Part shown: piece after piece, positions 26,606 to 35,878 of the stretch
Numbering within the stretch: the stretch's first letter is position 1
How the letters are laid out: each line of letters begins with the position of its first letter
Origin: Bacteroidales bacterium
GTDB lineage: Bacteria > Bacteroidota > Bacteroidia > Bacteroidales > Bacteroidaceae
Length of the DNA: 45,877 nucleotides
Assembly (NCBI GenBank): GCA_022772475.1
Contig: JALEZQ010000040.1
Location: forward strand, 1-45,877
Direction of reading: 5' to 3'
Notes under the pieces: model-generated
Databases searched by the model: none
What the model was told of the DNA's origin: nothing
What the model saw: the letters and a program-made list of their open reading frames with translations, nothing else
Translations under genes and position numbers: made by a program

Positions 26606-29600
26606 ATGAACAAAAAATTAGTGCTCTTGGGAGCAACGATGCTGCTTACGGCAGCCAGTGCTTCCGCCCAGAAGCGCGTGACGGGACGTGTGCTCGACAC
26701 AGACGGCCAGCCCATCATCGGCGCTACCGTACGTGTGGCCGGACACAAGGGCGTAGCTGTGACCGACGGCGAAGGCCGTTTCCAGCTGCAGAACGTGCCC
26801 GCTTCGGCTCAGCACCTGCGCATCACCTACATCGGTAAGGAGGAACAGACGGTGTCTATCTCGGGCAACGTCCGCGTGGTGCTCAAAGACAACGACAACA
26901 CCCTTGACGAGGCCATCGTAGTAGGCTACGGCAAGGTGAAGAAAGGCGATTTCACCGGTTCGGTAACGGCTGTCAAGGGCGACCAGCTCGAGAAGGTGCA
27001 GGTATCGAACGTGACCAAGGCACTTGAAGGTATGATTCCGGGTCTGCAGACCACGTCCTCGACGGGCCAGCCCGGTAGCAGCGCCAGCATCTTTGTGCGC
27101 GGTATCGGTTCGATCAGCGCCAACACCGCCCCGCTCATCATCCTCGACGGTACGCCCTACGAAGGTGCCATGAGCAGCATCAACCCCATGGATATCGAGA
27201 GCATCAACCTGCAGAAGGACGCCTCGGCTACCTCTATCTACGGTGCCCGCGGTGCCAACGGTATCCTCTATATCACCACCAAGAAGGGTCGTGCCGGCCG
27301 TACCCGCGTCACCCTCGACGCCAAGTGGGGCTGGAACGAACGTGGTGTGTCGAAGTATGAGACCATCGAAAATGCCGGCGACTACTACCAGATTGCCTGG
27401 GAGAGCCTCCGCAACCAGTATGCCAACAAGAACGGCATGAGCGACCTGCAGGCACGCATCAGCGCCAGCCGCGACCTGGTCAAGACCCTCGGCGGTTACA
27501 ACGCCTTCAACGTGGCCGACAACCAACTCATCGACCCCCTGACGGGTCTGGTCAACCCCGCTGCCAGTCTGCTCTACGGCAACGAGTGGGAAGACGCCTC
27601 CTTCCACAACGGCATGCGTCAGGAGTATAACCTGGGTATGTCGGGTGGTGACGACCGCACGCAGTACTACCTCTCGTTCAACTACCTCAGCGATAAGGCC
27701 TACGTCAAGAAGTCGGACTTCGAGCGCCTCACCGGCCGTCTGCGCATTGACCACAAGGCTTTCGAATGGCTCAACCTCGGCGCCAGCGTATCGTATGCCA
27801 ACTCTACGACCAACGGTCTGTCGGCAGAGTCGGGTAAGGCTGCCAACCTCTTCAGCTTCACCGACCACATCGCGCCCATCTATCCCGTATATCTGCGCGA
27901 CCAGCAGGGTAACCTCGTGCTCGACGCCAACGGCAACACCCAGTTTGACCTTGGTAACGCCTACGGCCGCACCCGTCTCTTCTCGCTGAGCCAGAACCCC
28001 CTCATCAACGTCTATAACAACCAGGAGGCTACCCGCCGCGACGCCTTCACCGGCCGCGCCTATGCCGAGGTGGCTATCCTTGACGGTCTGACGGCACGCG
28101 TTGACCTGGGTGTGGACAACTTCACCTCGGAGTGGAACTCGTTCACCAGTCCCATCACCGCAGATGCCGCAGCGTCTAAGGGTTATGGCTACAAGGAGAT
28201 GAGCCGCTCCACCGTGGTCAACGCCACCCAGCGCCTCAACTACGACAAGACCTTCGGCAAGCACAGCATCGGCCTCATGGCTGCCCACGAGACCAAGACC
28301 GAGAACAGCGTTGGTCTGGGCGCTTACCGCAAGTACTTCTTCCTGAACGAGAACAACTTCTCCTACTCGCTGCTCAACATGGATGCTCCCTCCAGCAGCG
28401 ACAATAACTACCATCTGGAGAGCTACCTGGGCCGCGCCGAGTACAGCTACAACCACCTGTACAACTTCTCGGCCTCCTATCGTCGCGACCGCTCCAGCAT
28501 GTTCCACCCCGACAAGAACGTAGGCCACTTCTGGTCTGTCGGTGGTGCTTGGAACATCGGTCTGGAAAACTGGTTCAAGCAGAGCCTGGGCCACATCGTC
28601 AGCAACCTCAAGCTCCGCGCCAGCTACGGTACGCAGGGTAACGACGGTATCGGCGTATATGGCGGCTGGCTCGACCACTACAGCGTCTCCAACGCCGGTA
28701 CGGACGACAATCCCGAATTTGCCATTGTGAAGACCTACCTGGGTAACCCCGATCTGACGTGGGAAAAGAGCAAGACCTTCGACGTAGGTCTGGAAGCCGG
28801 CTTCTTCGACAACCGCCTGAACGTTGAGTTCGACTTCTTCGTGAAGAACACCGACGACATGATCGGCTACCACTCGCTGCCCTCCTCGCAGGGTTCGCCC
28901 TCGAGCATCCTGACCAACGAGCAGGCCATGCGCAACACCGGCTTCGAGGCTCAGATCAGCGGTACCATCATCAAGAAGAGCAACATCGTGTGGACCGCAC
29001 AGGTCAACATGACCCACTACAAGAACGAGATGACCCGCCTGCAGGAAGGCCGTCCCGCCGAAGGCTACCAGAGCGGCGACTACTGGCGTAAGAAGGGCAA
29101 CTCCTACTACGACTGGTATATGGTACGCTACGCTGGTGTTGACCCCAACAACGGTGACGCCCTCTACTTCATGGACGTAGAAGTGCCCACCCTCGATGAG
29201 GCCGGCAACCCCATCCTCGACGAGAACGGCGTGGCTATGACCCACACCGAGATGCAGACCACCAACGATGCCAACAAGGCTACGCGCTATGAGCTCGGCA
29301 AGTCGGCCCTGCCCGCCCTCTTCGGTGGTATCAGCACCTCTGTACAGGCTTACGGCTTCGACCTGAGCGTTCAGATGGCCTACTCGCTCGGCGGTTGGAC
29401 CTATGACGGCAACTACGCCGGCCTCATGGGCGACAACATGAGCAACGGTGGTACCTACAGCACCGATATCTACAAGCGTTGGCAGAAGCCCGGCGACATC
29501 ACCGACGTGCCCCGCCTCGAAACGGGCTACCGCATGACCGGTGGCGTAACCAACGACCGCTTCCTCACCCGCTCGGACTACTTCTCCATCCGCAACATCA

Positions 29601-29803
29601 CCTTGGGCTACACCCTGCCGCAGCACATCGTGGCCAACGTGCCCGGTCTGACCTCGGTACGCGTATATGCCATGGGCGACAACCTCTTCCTCGGCAGCAA
29701 GCGTAAGGGTCTCGACCCCCGTCAGTATCTCAGCGGTACCGTCGATAGCCACTCCTACTCGGCACTGCGCACATTCTCCTTCGGTCTGACGCTCAACTTC
29801 TAA
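26606..29803 (+). CDS. SusC/RagA-family TonB-dependent outer-membrane transporter
   Basis: A 1065-residue outer-membrane nutrient transporter. The signal peptide MNKKLVLLGATMLLTAASAS ends at about residue 22 (AQ). Residues about 24-100 form the carboxypeptidase-D-like regulatory domain (VTGRVLDTDGQPIIGATVRV, IGKEEQTVSISG). The TonB box region DEAIVVGYGKVKKGDFTGSV follows, then the plug (about 110-230) with FVRGIGSISANTAPLIILDG and ASATSIYGARGANGILYITT. The rest is the beta-barrel, ending LRTFSFGLTLNF with the C-terminal aromatic residue. It pairs with the SusD-like gene 69 bp downstream. There is no N-terminal STN signalling domain and no anti-sigma/ECF gene beside it. The substrate is unknown: no glycoside hydrolase or peptidase is attached to the locus. 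Confidence 0.97.
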   Translation: MNKKLVLLGATMLLTAASASAQKRVTGRVLDTDGQPIIGATVRVAGHKGVAVTDGEGRFQLQNVPASAQHLRITYIGKEEQTVSISGNVRVVLKDNDNTLDEAIVVGYGKVKKGDFTGSVTAVKGDQLEKVQVSNVTKALEGMIPGLQTTSSTGQPGSSASIFVRGIGSISANTAPLIILDGTPYEGAMSSINPMDIESINLQKDASATSIYGARGANGILYITTKKGRAGRTRVTLDAKWGWNERGVSKYETIENAGDYYQIAWESLRNQYANKNGMSDLQARISASRDLVKTLGGYNAFNVADNQLIDPLTGLVNPAASLLYGNEWEDASFHNGMRQEYNLGMSGGDDRTQYYLSFNYLSDKAYVKKSDFERLTGRLRIDHKAFEWLNLGASVSYANSTTNGLSAESGKAANLFSFTDHIAPIYPVYLRDQQGNLVLDANGNTQFDLGNAYGRTRLFSLSQNPLINVYNNQEATRRDAFTGRAYAEVAILDGLTARVDLGVDNFTSEWNSFTSPITADAAASKGYGYKEMSRSTVVNATQRLNYDKTFGKHSIGLMAAHETKTENSVGLGAYRKYFFLNENNFSYSLLNMDAPSSSDNNYHLESYLGRAEYSYNHLYNFSASYRRDRSSMFHPDKNVGHFWSVGGAWNIGLENWFKQSLGHIVSNLKLRASYGTQGNDGIGVYGGWLDHYSVSNAGTDDNPEFAIVKTYLGNPDLTWEKSKTFDVGLEAGFFDNRLNVEFDFFVKNTDDMIGYHSLPSSQGSPSSILTNEQAMRNTGFEAQISGTIIKKSNIVWTAQVNMTHYKNEMTRLQEGRPAEGYQSGDYWRKKGNSYYDWYMVRYAGVDPNNGDALYFMDVEVPTLDEAGNPILDENGVAMTHTEMQTTNDANKATRYELGKSALPALFGGISTSVQAYGFDLSVQMAYSLGGWTYDGNYAGLMGDNMSNGGTYSTDIYKRWQKPGDITDVPRLETGYRMTGGVTNDRFLTRSDYFSIRNITLGYTLPQHIVANVPGLTSVRVYAMGDNLFLGSKRKGLDPRQYLSGTVDSHSYSALRTFSFGLTLNF

Positions 29804-29872
29804 GCCCGGCGCCAAAAGGAAATACATGCACGGAGAATAATTAACACATCATTCATCCAAACAAACGAATCC

Positions 29873-31402
29873 ATGAAACTTACTAAATATCTTGCCCTCG
29901 CACTCTGCGGAGGCATGGTCAGCGCTTGTAGCGACAGTTTCTTCGATGAGACCTCCTCGACCAGCGTTTCGCAGGACCAGATTGAGCAGGTATCGAAGGA
30001 AGATCCCGAGAAAGTACTCGGTTCGCAACTTAAGGGTTGCTACACCGACTGGAACTACAGACGTGGTACCAGCGCCGGCAATATCAACGACCACATGAGC
30101 GTCGGCTTCGGCGGCATCATGATGCTTTCCGACGCCATGTCGAACGACATCTCGCTCGCTTTGGGTGGCGGCGATCCCTGGCACTTCGACCACGCCCTCG
30201 ACTACGGTGCAGAGCAGTACGTCCGCACCCGTTGGGTCTGGAGTTGGTTCTATGCCATCATCAACGACGCCAACGCCGTGATCGGCGTAGTGAACGAAGA
30301 CGATATGGCCGAATCGGCACGCCCCATGGTCGGTCAGGCCTACGCCTTCCGCGGCATCGCCCTGGCTTATCTGGCACAGTTCTATCAGCGCACCTATATC
30401 AACGACTACAACAACGGCGGTAAGGCCAGCACCGAACTGCCCTGTGTGCCCATCGTGCTCTCCGCCAAGGAAGAAGGCGGCGTGGACGGCCGCGCCACCG
30501 TGGCTCAGGTATATGCTCAGGTGGAGAAGGACCTGCTCAAGGCCATCGACTACCTCGACGGCTTCCAGCGCGACAGCAAGACCGTCATCGACAAGAACGT
30601 GGCTCAGGGTCTCCTCTCTCGCGTCTATCTCGTGATGAACAAGTGGGCCGAGGCTGCGCAGATGGCACACGACGCTCGTCAGGGCTACCCCCTCAACGAC
30701 ATCCAGGAAGCCGAGTACTGGAACTACCAGGATGCCGACAACCAGGAAGTGCTCTGGGCCATGATCCCGACGCCTGAGACCGCCCTCTACTTTGCTTCGT
30801 GGGCTTCTTGGCACAGCATAGATGGCCCCGGTTACGGCGGCACAGACGTCGGCGCCATCCAGCTTATCGACGCTGCCCTCTACAACAGCATCTCCGATAC
30901 CGACGTGCGTAAGACGCTCTTCGTTGCCCCCGGCGACGACAGCATGGGCTTCCCCGCTTATGCCAACGTGAAGTTCCCCTTCGTGTCGCAGTGGCTCGGC
31001 AACGTGGTTTACATGCGCTCCTCCGAGCTCATCCTCACCGAGGCTGAAGGTCTGCTCATGAGCGGCAACGCCCCCCAGGCCATGGCTGTCATGGCCGAGT
31101 ACATGGCCAACCGCGACGCCGCATGGACCGCTCCCGGCGTGCTCACGCAGAACTATATCTACAACCAGCGCCGCGCTGAGCTCTGGGGTGAAGGCTTCGG
31201 CTATTTCGACATGCTCCGCATGCACCAGCCCCTCAAGCGTACCTACGAAGGCACCAACGAGCCCGCCGGCTCGCAGACCAACGTCGATGCCGACGACTAC
31301 CTCTTCATCTACCAACTGCCCAAGTCGGAAATCAACGATAACGAAAACATTTCGCCCGAAGACCAGAACCCCGTCAGCGGCAATGTGTGGACAGGTAAAT
31401 AA
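29873..31402 (+). CDS. SusD/RagB-family nutrient-binding outer-membrane lipoprotein
   Basis: A 509-residue lipoprotein that caps the SusC-like barrel and binds the substrate. The signal peptide is MKLTKYLALALCGGMVSAC with lipidation at Cys19. The helical, TPR-containing fold is visible in FYAIINDANAVIGVVN, GQAYAFRGIALAYLAQFYQR and AQVYAQVEKDLLKAIDYLDG. The C-terminal SusD domain contains RSSELILTEAEGLLMSGNAP and YIYNQRRAELWGEGFGYFDM, a highly conserved family motif. Length is normal. It follows the SusC-like gene closely and precedes a hairpin and a third lipoprotein gene, so the three form one operon from the promoter at 26411. Confidence 0.97.
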   Translation: MKLTKYLALALCGGMVSACSDSFFDETSSTSVSQDQIEQVSKEDPEKVLGSQLKGCYTDWNYRRGTSAGNINDHMSVGFGGIMMLSDAMSNDISLALGGGDPWHFDHALDYGAEQYVRTRWVWSWFYAIINDANAVIGVVNEDDMAESARPMVGQAYAFRGIALAYLAQFYQRTYINDYNNGGKASTELPCVPIVLSAKEEGGVDGRATVAQVYAQVEKDLLKAIDYLDGFQRDSKTVIDKNVAQGLLSRVYLVMNKWAEAAQMAHDARQGYPLNDIQEAEYWNYQDADNQEVLWAMIPTPETALYFASWASWHSIDGPGYGGTDVGAIQLIDAALYNSISDTDVRKTLFVAPGDDSMGFPAYANVKFPFVSQWLGNVVYMRSSELILTEAEGLLMSGNAPQAMAVMAEYMANRDAAWTAPGVLTQNYIYNQRRAELWGEGFGYFDMLRMHQPLKRTYEGTNEPAGSQTNVDADDYLFIYQLPKSEINDNENISPEDQNPVSGNVWTGK

Positions 31403-31425
31403 GACTACAGGACCCTGCGCCTGAA

Positions 31426-31452
31426 CCCCTGCCGCCCGAGCGGCGGCAGGGG
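31426..31452 (+). terminator. Intercistronic hairpin after the susD-like gene
   Basis: CCCCTGCCGCC (31426-31436) pairs perfectly with 31442-31452 around a 5-nt loop. No T-run follows, so partial termination or protection of the upstream mRNA is more likely than full termination. Confidence 0.6.
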
Positions 31453-31496
31453 GACGGCACAGACCTCATGATACACCACAACAAGATTTTACGACA

Positions 31497-32522
31497 ATGA
31501 AGAAACTCAATATTTTCAAGTCGCTCCTGCTCTGCGGCACCATGCTCATGGCTGTGGGCTGCGCCAACGACTACGAGTTTAACGAATACTATCGCCCCAC
31601 CGACGCCAGCGCTGCTGCCGGCGTGAGCGTGACCACGGGCGACGTAAAGGGCTATGGCGTGCTGGCCAAGGCCGAAATGACCGTCAGCGTGCCCGAAGGC
31701 TCGGCAGTACAAGAAGCCGGCTTCCTCTATGGCACCCAGGCTGACCTGGACATTACATCCGATAAGGTCAGCCGTCAGATTATCAAAGGCATTGAAAATG
31801 GTGGCTCGTCGGCCATCGCCCTCAATGGCCTCGAGCCCGGCACGACCTACTACGTACAGGCTTACGCCTACGTGGCCGGCAATTTGGTACGCGGCGAGGT
31901 GAAGCAGGTGACCGGCAGCAATGACTTCGAGCGTCAGGTGATCGAGGAGATTGACATCACCGACGAGAAGGTAATCTCAGTGAACAAATTCGCTCCCTAC
32001 GGCCCCGCAGTAAGAAACATCGGCGCCCCCTTCGAAATCGATTTCTTACCCGCTATCGACTTCACCCTCTTTAACGATGCTTTCGACGACTTCGGCGTAC
32101 CCGTTCTTGAAGGTGTGGCCAATATCAAGGTCGATCTCACTGGCAAGGAATTCGCCGCTGTCCACATCGAAGCCCTCAACCTCGGTGCTGCTTTGGTAAA
32201 TGACTTCTCCATCGGTTCGTCCTACTCCGTCTATCTGGCCGACGCTCCCGTGACCACGGTCGAGGAGATGCAGGCCGCCACGCTCCTGGGCTCGTACAAC
32301 TTCGGTACGCAGAAGAAACTGGCGCAAGAGAAGCAGTTTGACATTCCCCTCGGCGTAACCGGCGAGAAGTACATCGTCATCTACAGCGCTTCGCTCTACT
32401 CCGCCAATTATGCTCAGCATCTCACCCCCTTCGCTCAGCAGAGTACCGGCAAGAACTATGGCCTCTCTATCGACTACATCGGTATCTCCGAACTGGTCAA
32501 GGTCGAGGCTCCCGCTGAGTAA
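31497..32522 (+). CDS. SusE/F-position surface lipoprotein, function unknown
   Basis: A 341-residue lipoprotein with signal MKKLNIFKSLLLCGTMLMAV-GC and lipidation at Cys22. Residues about 35-145 resemble a fibronectin type III-like domain with the typical GLEPGTTYYVQAYAYVAGN motif. Residues about 150-335 are beta-rich (EIDFLPAIDFTLFNDAFDD, ANIKVDLTGKEFAAVHIEA) and I do not recognise them. Its place after susC/susD, the lipid anchor and the domain style fit the accessory surface-binding proteins (SusE/SusF-like) that help capture the ligand; this is inference from position. It lies 94 bp after the SusD-like gene across a hairpin and is followed by a clear terminator. Confidence 0.85.
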   Translation: MKKLNIFKSLLLCGTMLMAVGCANDYEFNEYYRPTDASAAAGVSVTTGDVKGYGVLAKAEMTVSVPEGSAVQEAGFLYGTQADLDITSDKVSRQIIKGIENGGSSAIALNGLEPGTTYYVQAYAYVAGNLVRGEVKQVTGSNDFERQVIEEIDITDEKVISVNKFAPYGPAVRNIGAPFEIDFLPAIDFTLFNDAFDDFGVPVLEGVANIKVDLTGKEFAAVHIEALNLGAALVNDFSIGSSYSVYLADAPVTTVEEMQAATLLGSYNFGTQKKLAQEKQFDIPLGVTGEKYIVIYSASLYSANYAQHLTPFAQQSTGKNYGLSIDYIGISELVKVEAPAE

Positions 32523-32556
32523 GCATCTCGGCACACGCCACGAATAACTTTATTTT

Positions 32557-32595
32557 ATCCCCGTCAGCCTTCCTGGGCCGACGGGGATTTTTTTT
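32557..32595 (+). terminator. Intrinsic terminator of the SusC/SusD operon
   Basis: ATCCCCGTC (32557-32565) pairs with GACGGGGAT (32580-32588) and AGCC/GGCC-type pairing continues inside. Eight T residues follow directly. This is the classic form. Confidence 0.9.
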
Positions 32596-32676
32596 GCGGT
32601 GCTCACCAAGTGCTCACCAAGCCACAGTAAAGCCCGAAAATACGTCCGGACATAGCCCCTATTCCAAAAAAAATAG
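32596..32676. other. Short intergenic stretch with an 11-bp tandem duplication
   Basis: GTGCTCACCAA occurs twice in direct succession (32599-32609, 32610-32620). Nothing else is recognised between the terminator and the corA promoter. Confidence 0.6.
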
Positions 32677-32684
32677 TACTTTTG
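32677..32684 (+). promoter_or_regulatory. Bacteroidetes-type -7 element upstream of corA
   Basis: TACTTTTG matches TAnnTTTG; the -33 region is not convincing. The leader to the ATG at 32827 would be about 136 nt and contains a possible 10-codon reading frame, MDDYYAEHTD (32713-32745). Confidence 0.55.
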
Positions 32685-32826
32685 CCCCCACAAACCAAAG
32701 CCACACCATAAGATGGACGACTATTACGCGGAACATACCGACTGACACGGAGAGCGGCCCACGCATACGGACGTTTCTCCGCCTATCCCTGCACAACGTA
32801 TGCTCCACACAGAGAAACAATGCCCT

Positions 32827-33753
32827 ATGCGAACCTACTGGAACTACAACCGGTCACTGCGCACCATCGACGAATGGGAGCCCAACTGCTGGGTGCAAAT
32901 CACCTGCCCCACGCCCGACGACGAGGACTTCCTCTTCAACACCCTCAAGGTACCCGACTACTTCCTGGACGACATCCGAGATAAGGACGAACGCTCACGC
33001 TACGACTACGACGAGGGCTGGTCGCTCATCATCCTCCGCATACCCTACGTCAAGGAGGTGCGCTCACGCACGCCCCACACCACCATCCCCCTGGGTATCA
33101 TCCTCAACCGCAACATCTGCATCACCGTCTGCAACTACGAGACCAACATGATGATCGACTTCGTCTCGTACCAGCAGAAGCGCAACCTCGGCTTCACCGA
33201 CTCCGTTGATCTCACCTTCCGCCTGTTCCTCTCCTCCGCCGTATGGTACCTCAAGCGCCTGAAGCAAATCAACGTGCTTATCGAAGAGGCCAAGCGCAAC
33301 CTCGACCGCAAGATCGACAACGAAGACCTCGTTGGCCTCTCCCGCCTGCAAGACAGTCTGACTTACTTCATCACCTCCATCCGCGGCAACGAGACGCTGC
33401 TCTCCAAACTGAAATTCAAGTTGCCCGTCGATGAGCTCGATGCCGACCTCATCGAAGACGTCACCATCGAGATGAACCAGGCACGCGAGACCACCAACAT
33501 CTACTCCCACATCCTCGACTCCACCATGGAGACCTACGCCAGCGTCATCAACAACAACGTCTCGCAGACCATGAAGCAGATGACCAGCGTCAGCATCATC
33601 CTCATGTTCCCCACGCTCGTGGCCAGTATCTTCGGTATGAACCTCATCTCCGGCCTCGAAGACCACTGGTGGGGCTTCCCCGCCGTCATCCTGCTCACCA
33701 TCCTCGTGACGGCCTCCTTCTCCCTCCTCTTCCGCCGCAAAGCGTGGATTTAG
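32827..33753 (+). CDS. corA: CorA-family magnesium/divalent-cation transporter
   Basis: A 308-residue inner-membrane channel that would import Mg2+ (or Co2+/Ni2+). The start is the ATG at 32827 (MRTYWNYNRSLRTIDEWEPN), which matches the usual Bacteroidales beginning; an in-frame ATG at 32800 adds nine unlikely residues. A soluble N-terminal domain (about 1-235) ends in long helices (LKRLKQINVLIEEAKRNLDR, TNIYSHILDSTMETYASVIN). Two transmembrane helices follow, with the selectivity signature GMN in SIFGMNLISGLEDHWWGFP, and a basic C-terminal end (FRRKAWI). It stands alone between the SusC/SusD terminator and the DUF349 gene. Confidence 0.95.
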   Translation: MRTYWNYNRSLRTIDEWEPNCWVQITCPTPDDEDFLFNTLKVPDYFLDDIRDKDERSRYDYDEGWSLIILRIPYVKEVRSRTPHTTIPLGIILNRNICITVCNYETNMMIDFVSYQQKRNLGFTDSVDLTFRLFLSSAVWYLKRLKQINVLIEEAKRNLDRKIDNEDLVGLSRLQDSLTYFITSIRGNETLLSKLKFKLPVDELDADLIEDVTIEMNQARETTNIYSHILDSTMETYASVINNNVSQTMKQMTSVSIILMFPTLVASIFGMNLISGLEDHWWGFPAVILLTILVTASFSLLFRRKAWI

Positions 33754-33773
33754 CCATATTTTTTGGAAAAACC

Positions 33774-33804
33774 TTGGCTGTACCAGGAAAAATCGCTTTA
33801 TTTG
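33774..33804 (+). promoter_or_regulatory. Possible promoter of the DUF349 gene
   Basis: TTG at 33774-33776 is followed 20 bp later by TTTATTTG (33797-33804), one mismatch from TAnnTTTG. The position, about 50 nt before the ATG at 33855, is suitable. Confidence 0.4.
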
Positions 33805-33854
33805 CAAGCCGTAAACACGAACATTCCCCTGCCACTACATAGCATCAAGCCACA

Positions 33855-35771
33855 ATGGACGAAACCAAGCAAACCCCCATCGAAGAAAACCAGATAGAGG
33901 CCGCCGCACAGACGGCACCCGAAGCCGTGGAAAGCGTAGCCGACGCAGCAGAAACTGCGGAAGCCCCGGAAACTGCGGAAGTTCCGGCTGCCCCGGAAAA
34001 TCCGGAAGCTCCGGAATCTCCGGAAAATCCGGACGCCCCGGAAACCGCCGAAGCCGCCCCGCGCAAACCCTACGCCACCAAGGCCGAGGTGCTGGAGCGC
34101 CTCAAGGAGATGGTCCTCTCGGGCGAAGTGCCCGAGCGCGCCGAAATGGAGCACCTAAAGCAGGCCTACTACCGCCTGCGCATGGCCGAGACAGCGGCCG
34201 AACGCGACGCCTTCATCGCCGCCGGCGGTGAGGCCGAAGCCTTCATGCCCGCCGCTGACGCCGACGAGGAGTGCTTCAAGGCACAGATGGGACGTCTGCG
34301 CGAAATTCGCGCCAAGGTGCTTGAAGAGCAGGAGAAGGAGCGTCAGGCCGCCCTCGAACGCAAGGAGGCCATCATCGAGCAGATTAAGGCCATGGCCGCC
34401 ACGCCCGAAGATGCCGACAAAAACTACGACGCCTTCAAGGCCCTCCAGGCCGAGTGGAAGGAGATAAAGAACGTTCCTGCCGAGAAGGCCACCGAGCTCT
34501 GGAAGAACTACCAGCTCTACGTCGAGCAGTTCTACGACCAGCTCCGCCTCAACCACGAGTTCCGCGCCTACGACTTCAAGAAAAATCTGGAAATCAAGAC
34601 CCGCCTCTGCGAGAGCGCCGAGAAGTTGGCCGAACTCTCCGACCCCGTCTCCGCCTTCCACCAGCTCCAGCAGCTGCATCAGGAATACCGCGAAACGGGT
34701 CCCGTGGCCAAAGAACTGCGCGAAGACCTGTGGAAGCGCTTCAAGGACGCCTCCACCGTCATTAACAAGCGCCATCAGGAGCACTTCGAAGCCCTCAAGA
34801 GCCGCGAAGAGGAAAATCTGGCCCTCAAGACCGCCCTCTGCGAGAAGGTAGAGGCCATCGACACTGCCGCCCTCAAGACCTTTGCCGACTGGGACGCCAA
34901 GTCGCAAGAGGTCATCGCCATGCAGCAGGAGTGGAAGACCATCGGCTTCACGCCCAAGAAGATGAACACCAAAATCTTCGACCGCTTCCGCACAGCCTGC
35001 GACGCCTTCTTCACCGCCAAGACCGCCTATTTCAAGGCCACCCGCGAAACCCTCTCGGCCAACTACGCCGCCAAGATAGCCCTCTGCGAGAAAGCCGAAG
35101 CCCTGGCAGAAAGCACCGACTGGAACGCCACGACGAATAAGTTTGTCGCCCTCCAGAAAGAGTGGAAGACCATCGGCCCCATCAGTCACAAGCAGAGCGA
35201 AGCCGTATGGAAGCGCTTCAACAACGCCTGCAACGCCTTCTTCGAGAAGAAAAACGCCGCCACCGCCGGCGTGCGGCAGGAAGAGGAGAGCAACCTGGCC
35301 AAGAAAAACGAAATCATCGCCGCCCTCGAGCAGATGGCCGCCGAGCCCGAGAAAGCCGTCATGGCCGACGTCAAGGCTCTGCAGGCACAGTGGAACGAGA
35401 CAGGACACGTGCCCTTCCGCAAGAAGGAACGCATATACAAGCGCTACCGCGAAGCCTGCGACCGCATCTATGGCGCACTGCACAGCCACGCCGGACGCCG
35501 TAACCTCGAAAACTTCCGAAAAGGCGTGGCCGACAAGGGGGGCAACGAACTGCAACGCGAGCTCAACCGCCTCACCGGTGCCCTCGAGGCCAAGAAGCAG
35601 GAGGTGAAAAACTACGAGACGAACCTCACCTTCCTCAACGCCAAGTCGAAGGGCGCCAACGCGCTGGTGGACGACATCAACCGCAAACTGGAGCGCCTCA
35701 AAGAAGACGCCGCCATGCTGCAGGAGAAAATAAAGGCCGTCCGCGAGAAAATGGCCGACGAAAACAAATAA
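33855..35771 (+). CDS. DUF349-repeat coiled-coil protein
   Basis: A 638-residue, highly charged helical protein. Residues about 1-75 are a disordered acidic segment rich in Pro, Glu and Ala with PENPEAPESPENPDAPET-type repeats. From about residue 150 there are several DUF349 repeats of about 70-80 residues, each with a Trp-containing core: FKALQAEWKEIKNVPAEKAT, AMQQEWKTIGFTPKKMNTK, ALQKEWKTIGPISHKQSEA and ALQAQWNETGHVPFRKKERI. The C-terminus is a coiled coil (about 570-635). Proteins of this type are conserved in Bacteroidetes. I know no firm function; a cytoplasmic scaffold or nucleic-acid-related role is guesswork. The N-terminal repeats are encoded by a 9-bp CCGGAANNT unit also found in the intergenic repeat at 9891-9959. 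Confidence 0.9.
   Translation: MDETKQTPIEENQIEAAAQTAPEAVESVADAAETAEAPETAEVPAAPENPEAPESPENPDAPETAEAAPRKPYATKAEVLERLKEMVLSGEVPERAEMEHLKQAYYRLRMAETAAERDAFIAAGGEAEAFMPAADADEECFKAQMGRLREIRAKVLEEQEKERQAALERKEAIIEQIKAMAATPEDADKNYDAFKALQAEWKEIKNVPAEKATELWKNYQLYVEQFYDQLRLNHEFRAYDFKKNLEIKTRLCESAEKLAELSDPVSAFHQLQQLHQEYRETGPVAKELREDLWKRFKDASTVINKRHQEHFEALKSREEENLALKTALCEKVEAIDTAALKTFADWDAKSQEVIAMQQEWKTIGFTPKKMNTKIFDRFRTACDAFFTAKTAYFKATRETLSANYAAKIALCEKAEALAESTDWNATTNKFVALQKEWKTIGPISHKQSEAVWKRFNNACNAFFEKKNAATAGVRQEEESNLAKKNEIIAALEQMAAEPEKAVMADVKALQAQWNETGHVPFRKKERIYKRYREACDRIYGALHSHAGRRNLENFRKGVADKGGNELQRELNRLTGALEAKKQEVKNYETNLTFLNAKSKGANALVDDINRKLERLKEDAAMLQEKIKAVREKMADENK
33960..34045 (+). repeat. 9-bp coding tandem repeat (CCGGAANNT type)
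   Basis: About nine consecutive 9-bp units starting CCGGAA (two degenerate) encode Pro-Glu-X repeats near the N-terminus of the DUF349 protein. The unit is essentially the same as that of the noncoding repeat at 9891-9959. A multiple of 3 lets copy number change without shifting frame. Confidence 0.85.
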
Positions 35772-35793
35772 GCGAGCGCAGACGCCGCACCTC

Positions 35794-35836
35794 CATCCCT
35801 GCCTGTACCAGCCCACGGCCGACACAGGCAGGGATG
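35794..35836 (+). terminator. Hairpin between the DUF349 gene and aroA
   Basis: CATCCCTGCCTGT (35794-35806) pairs perfectly over 13 bp with 35824-35836. The following TTGATTAC is only weakly T-rich. It covers an alternative aroA start at 35834, which supports the later start codon. Confidence 0.7.
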
Positions 35837-35878
35837 TTGATTACAGACAAAAACTTTGCCACAGAACACACGTCAACG

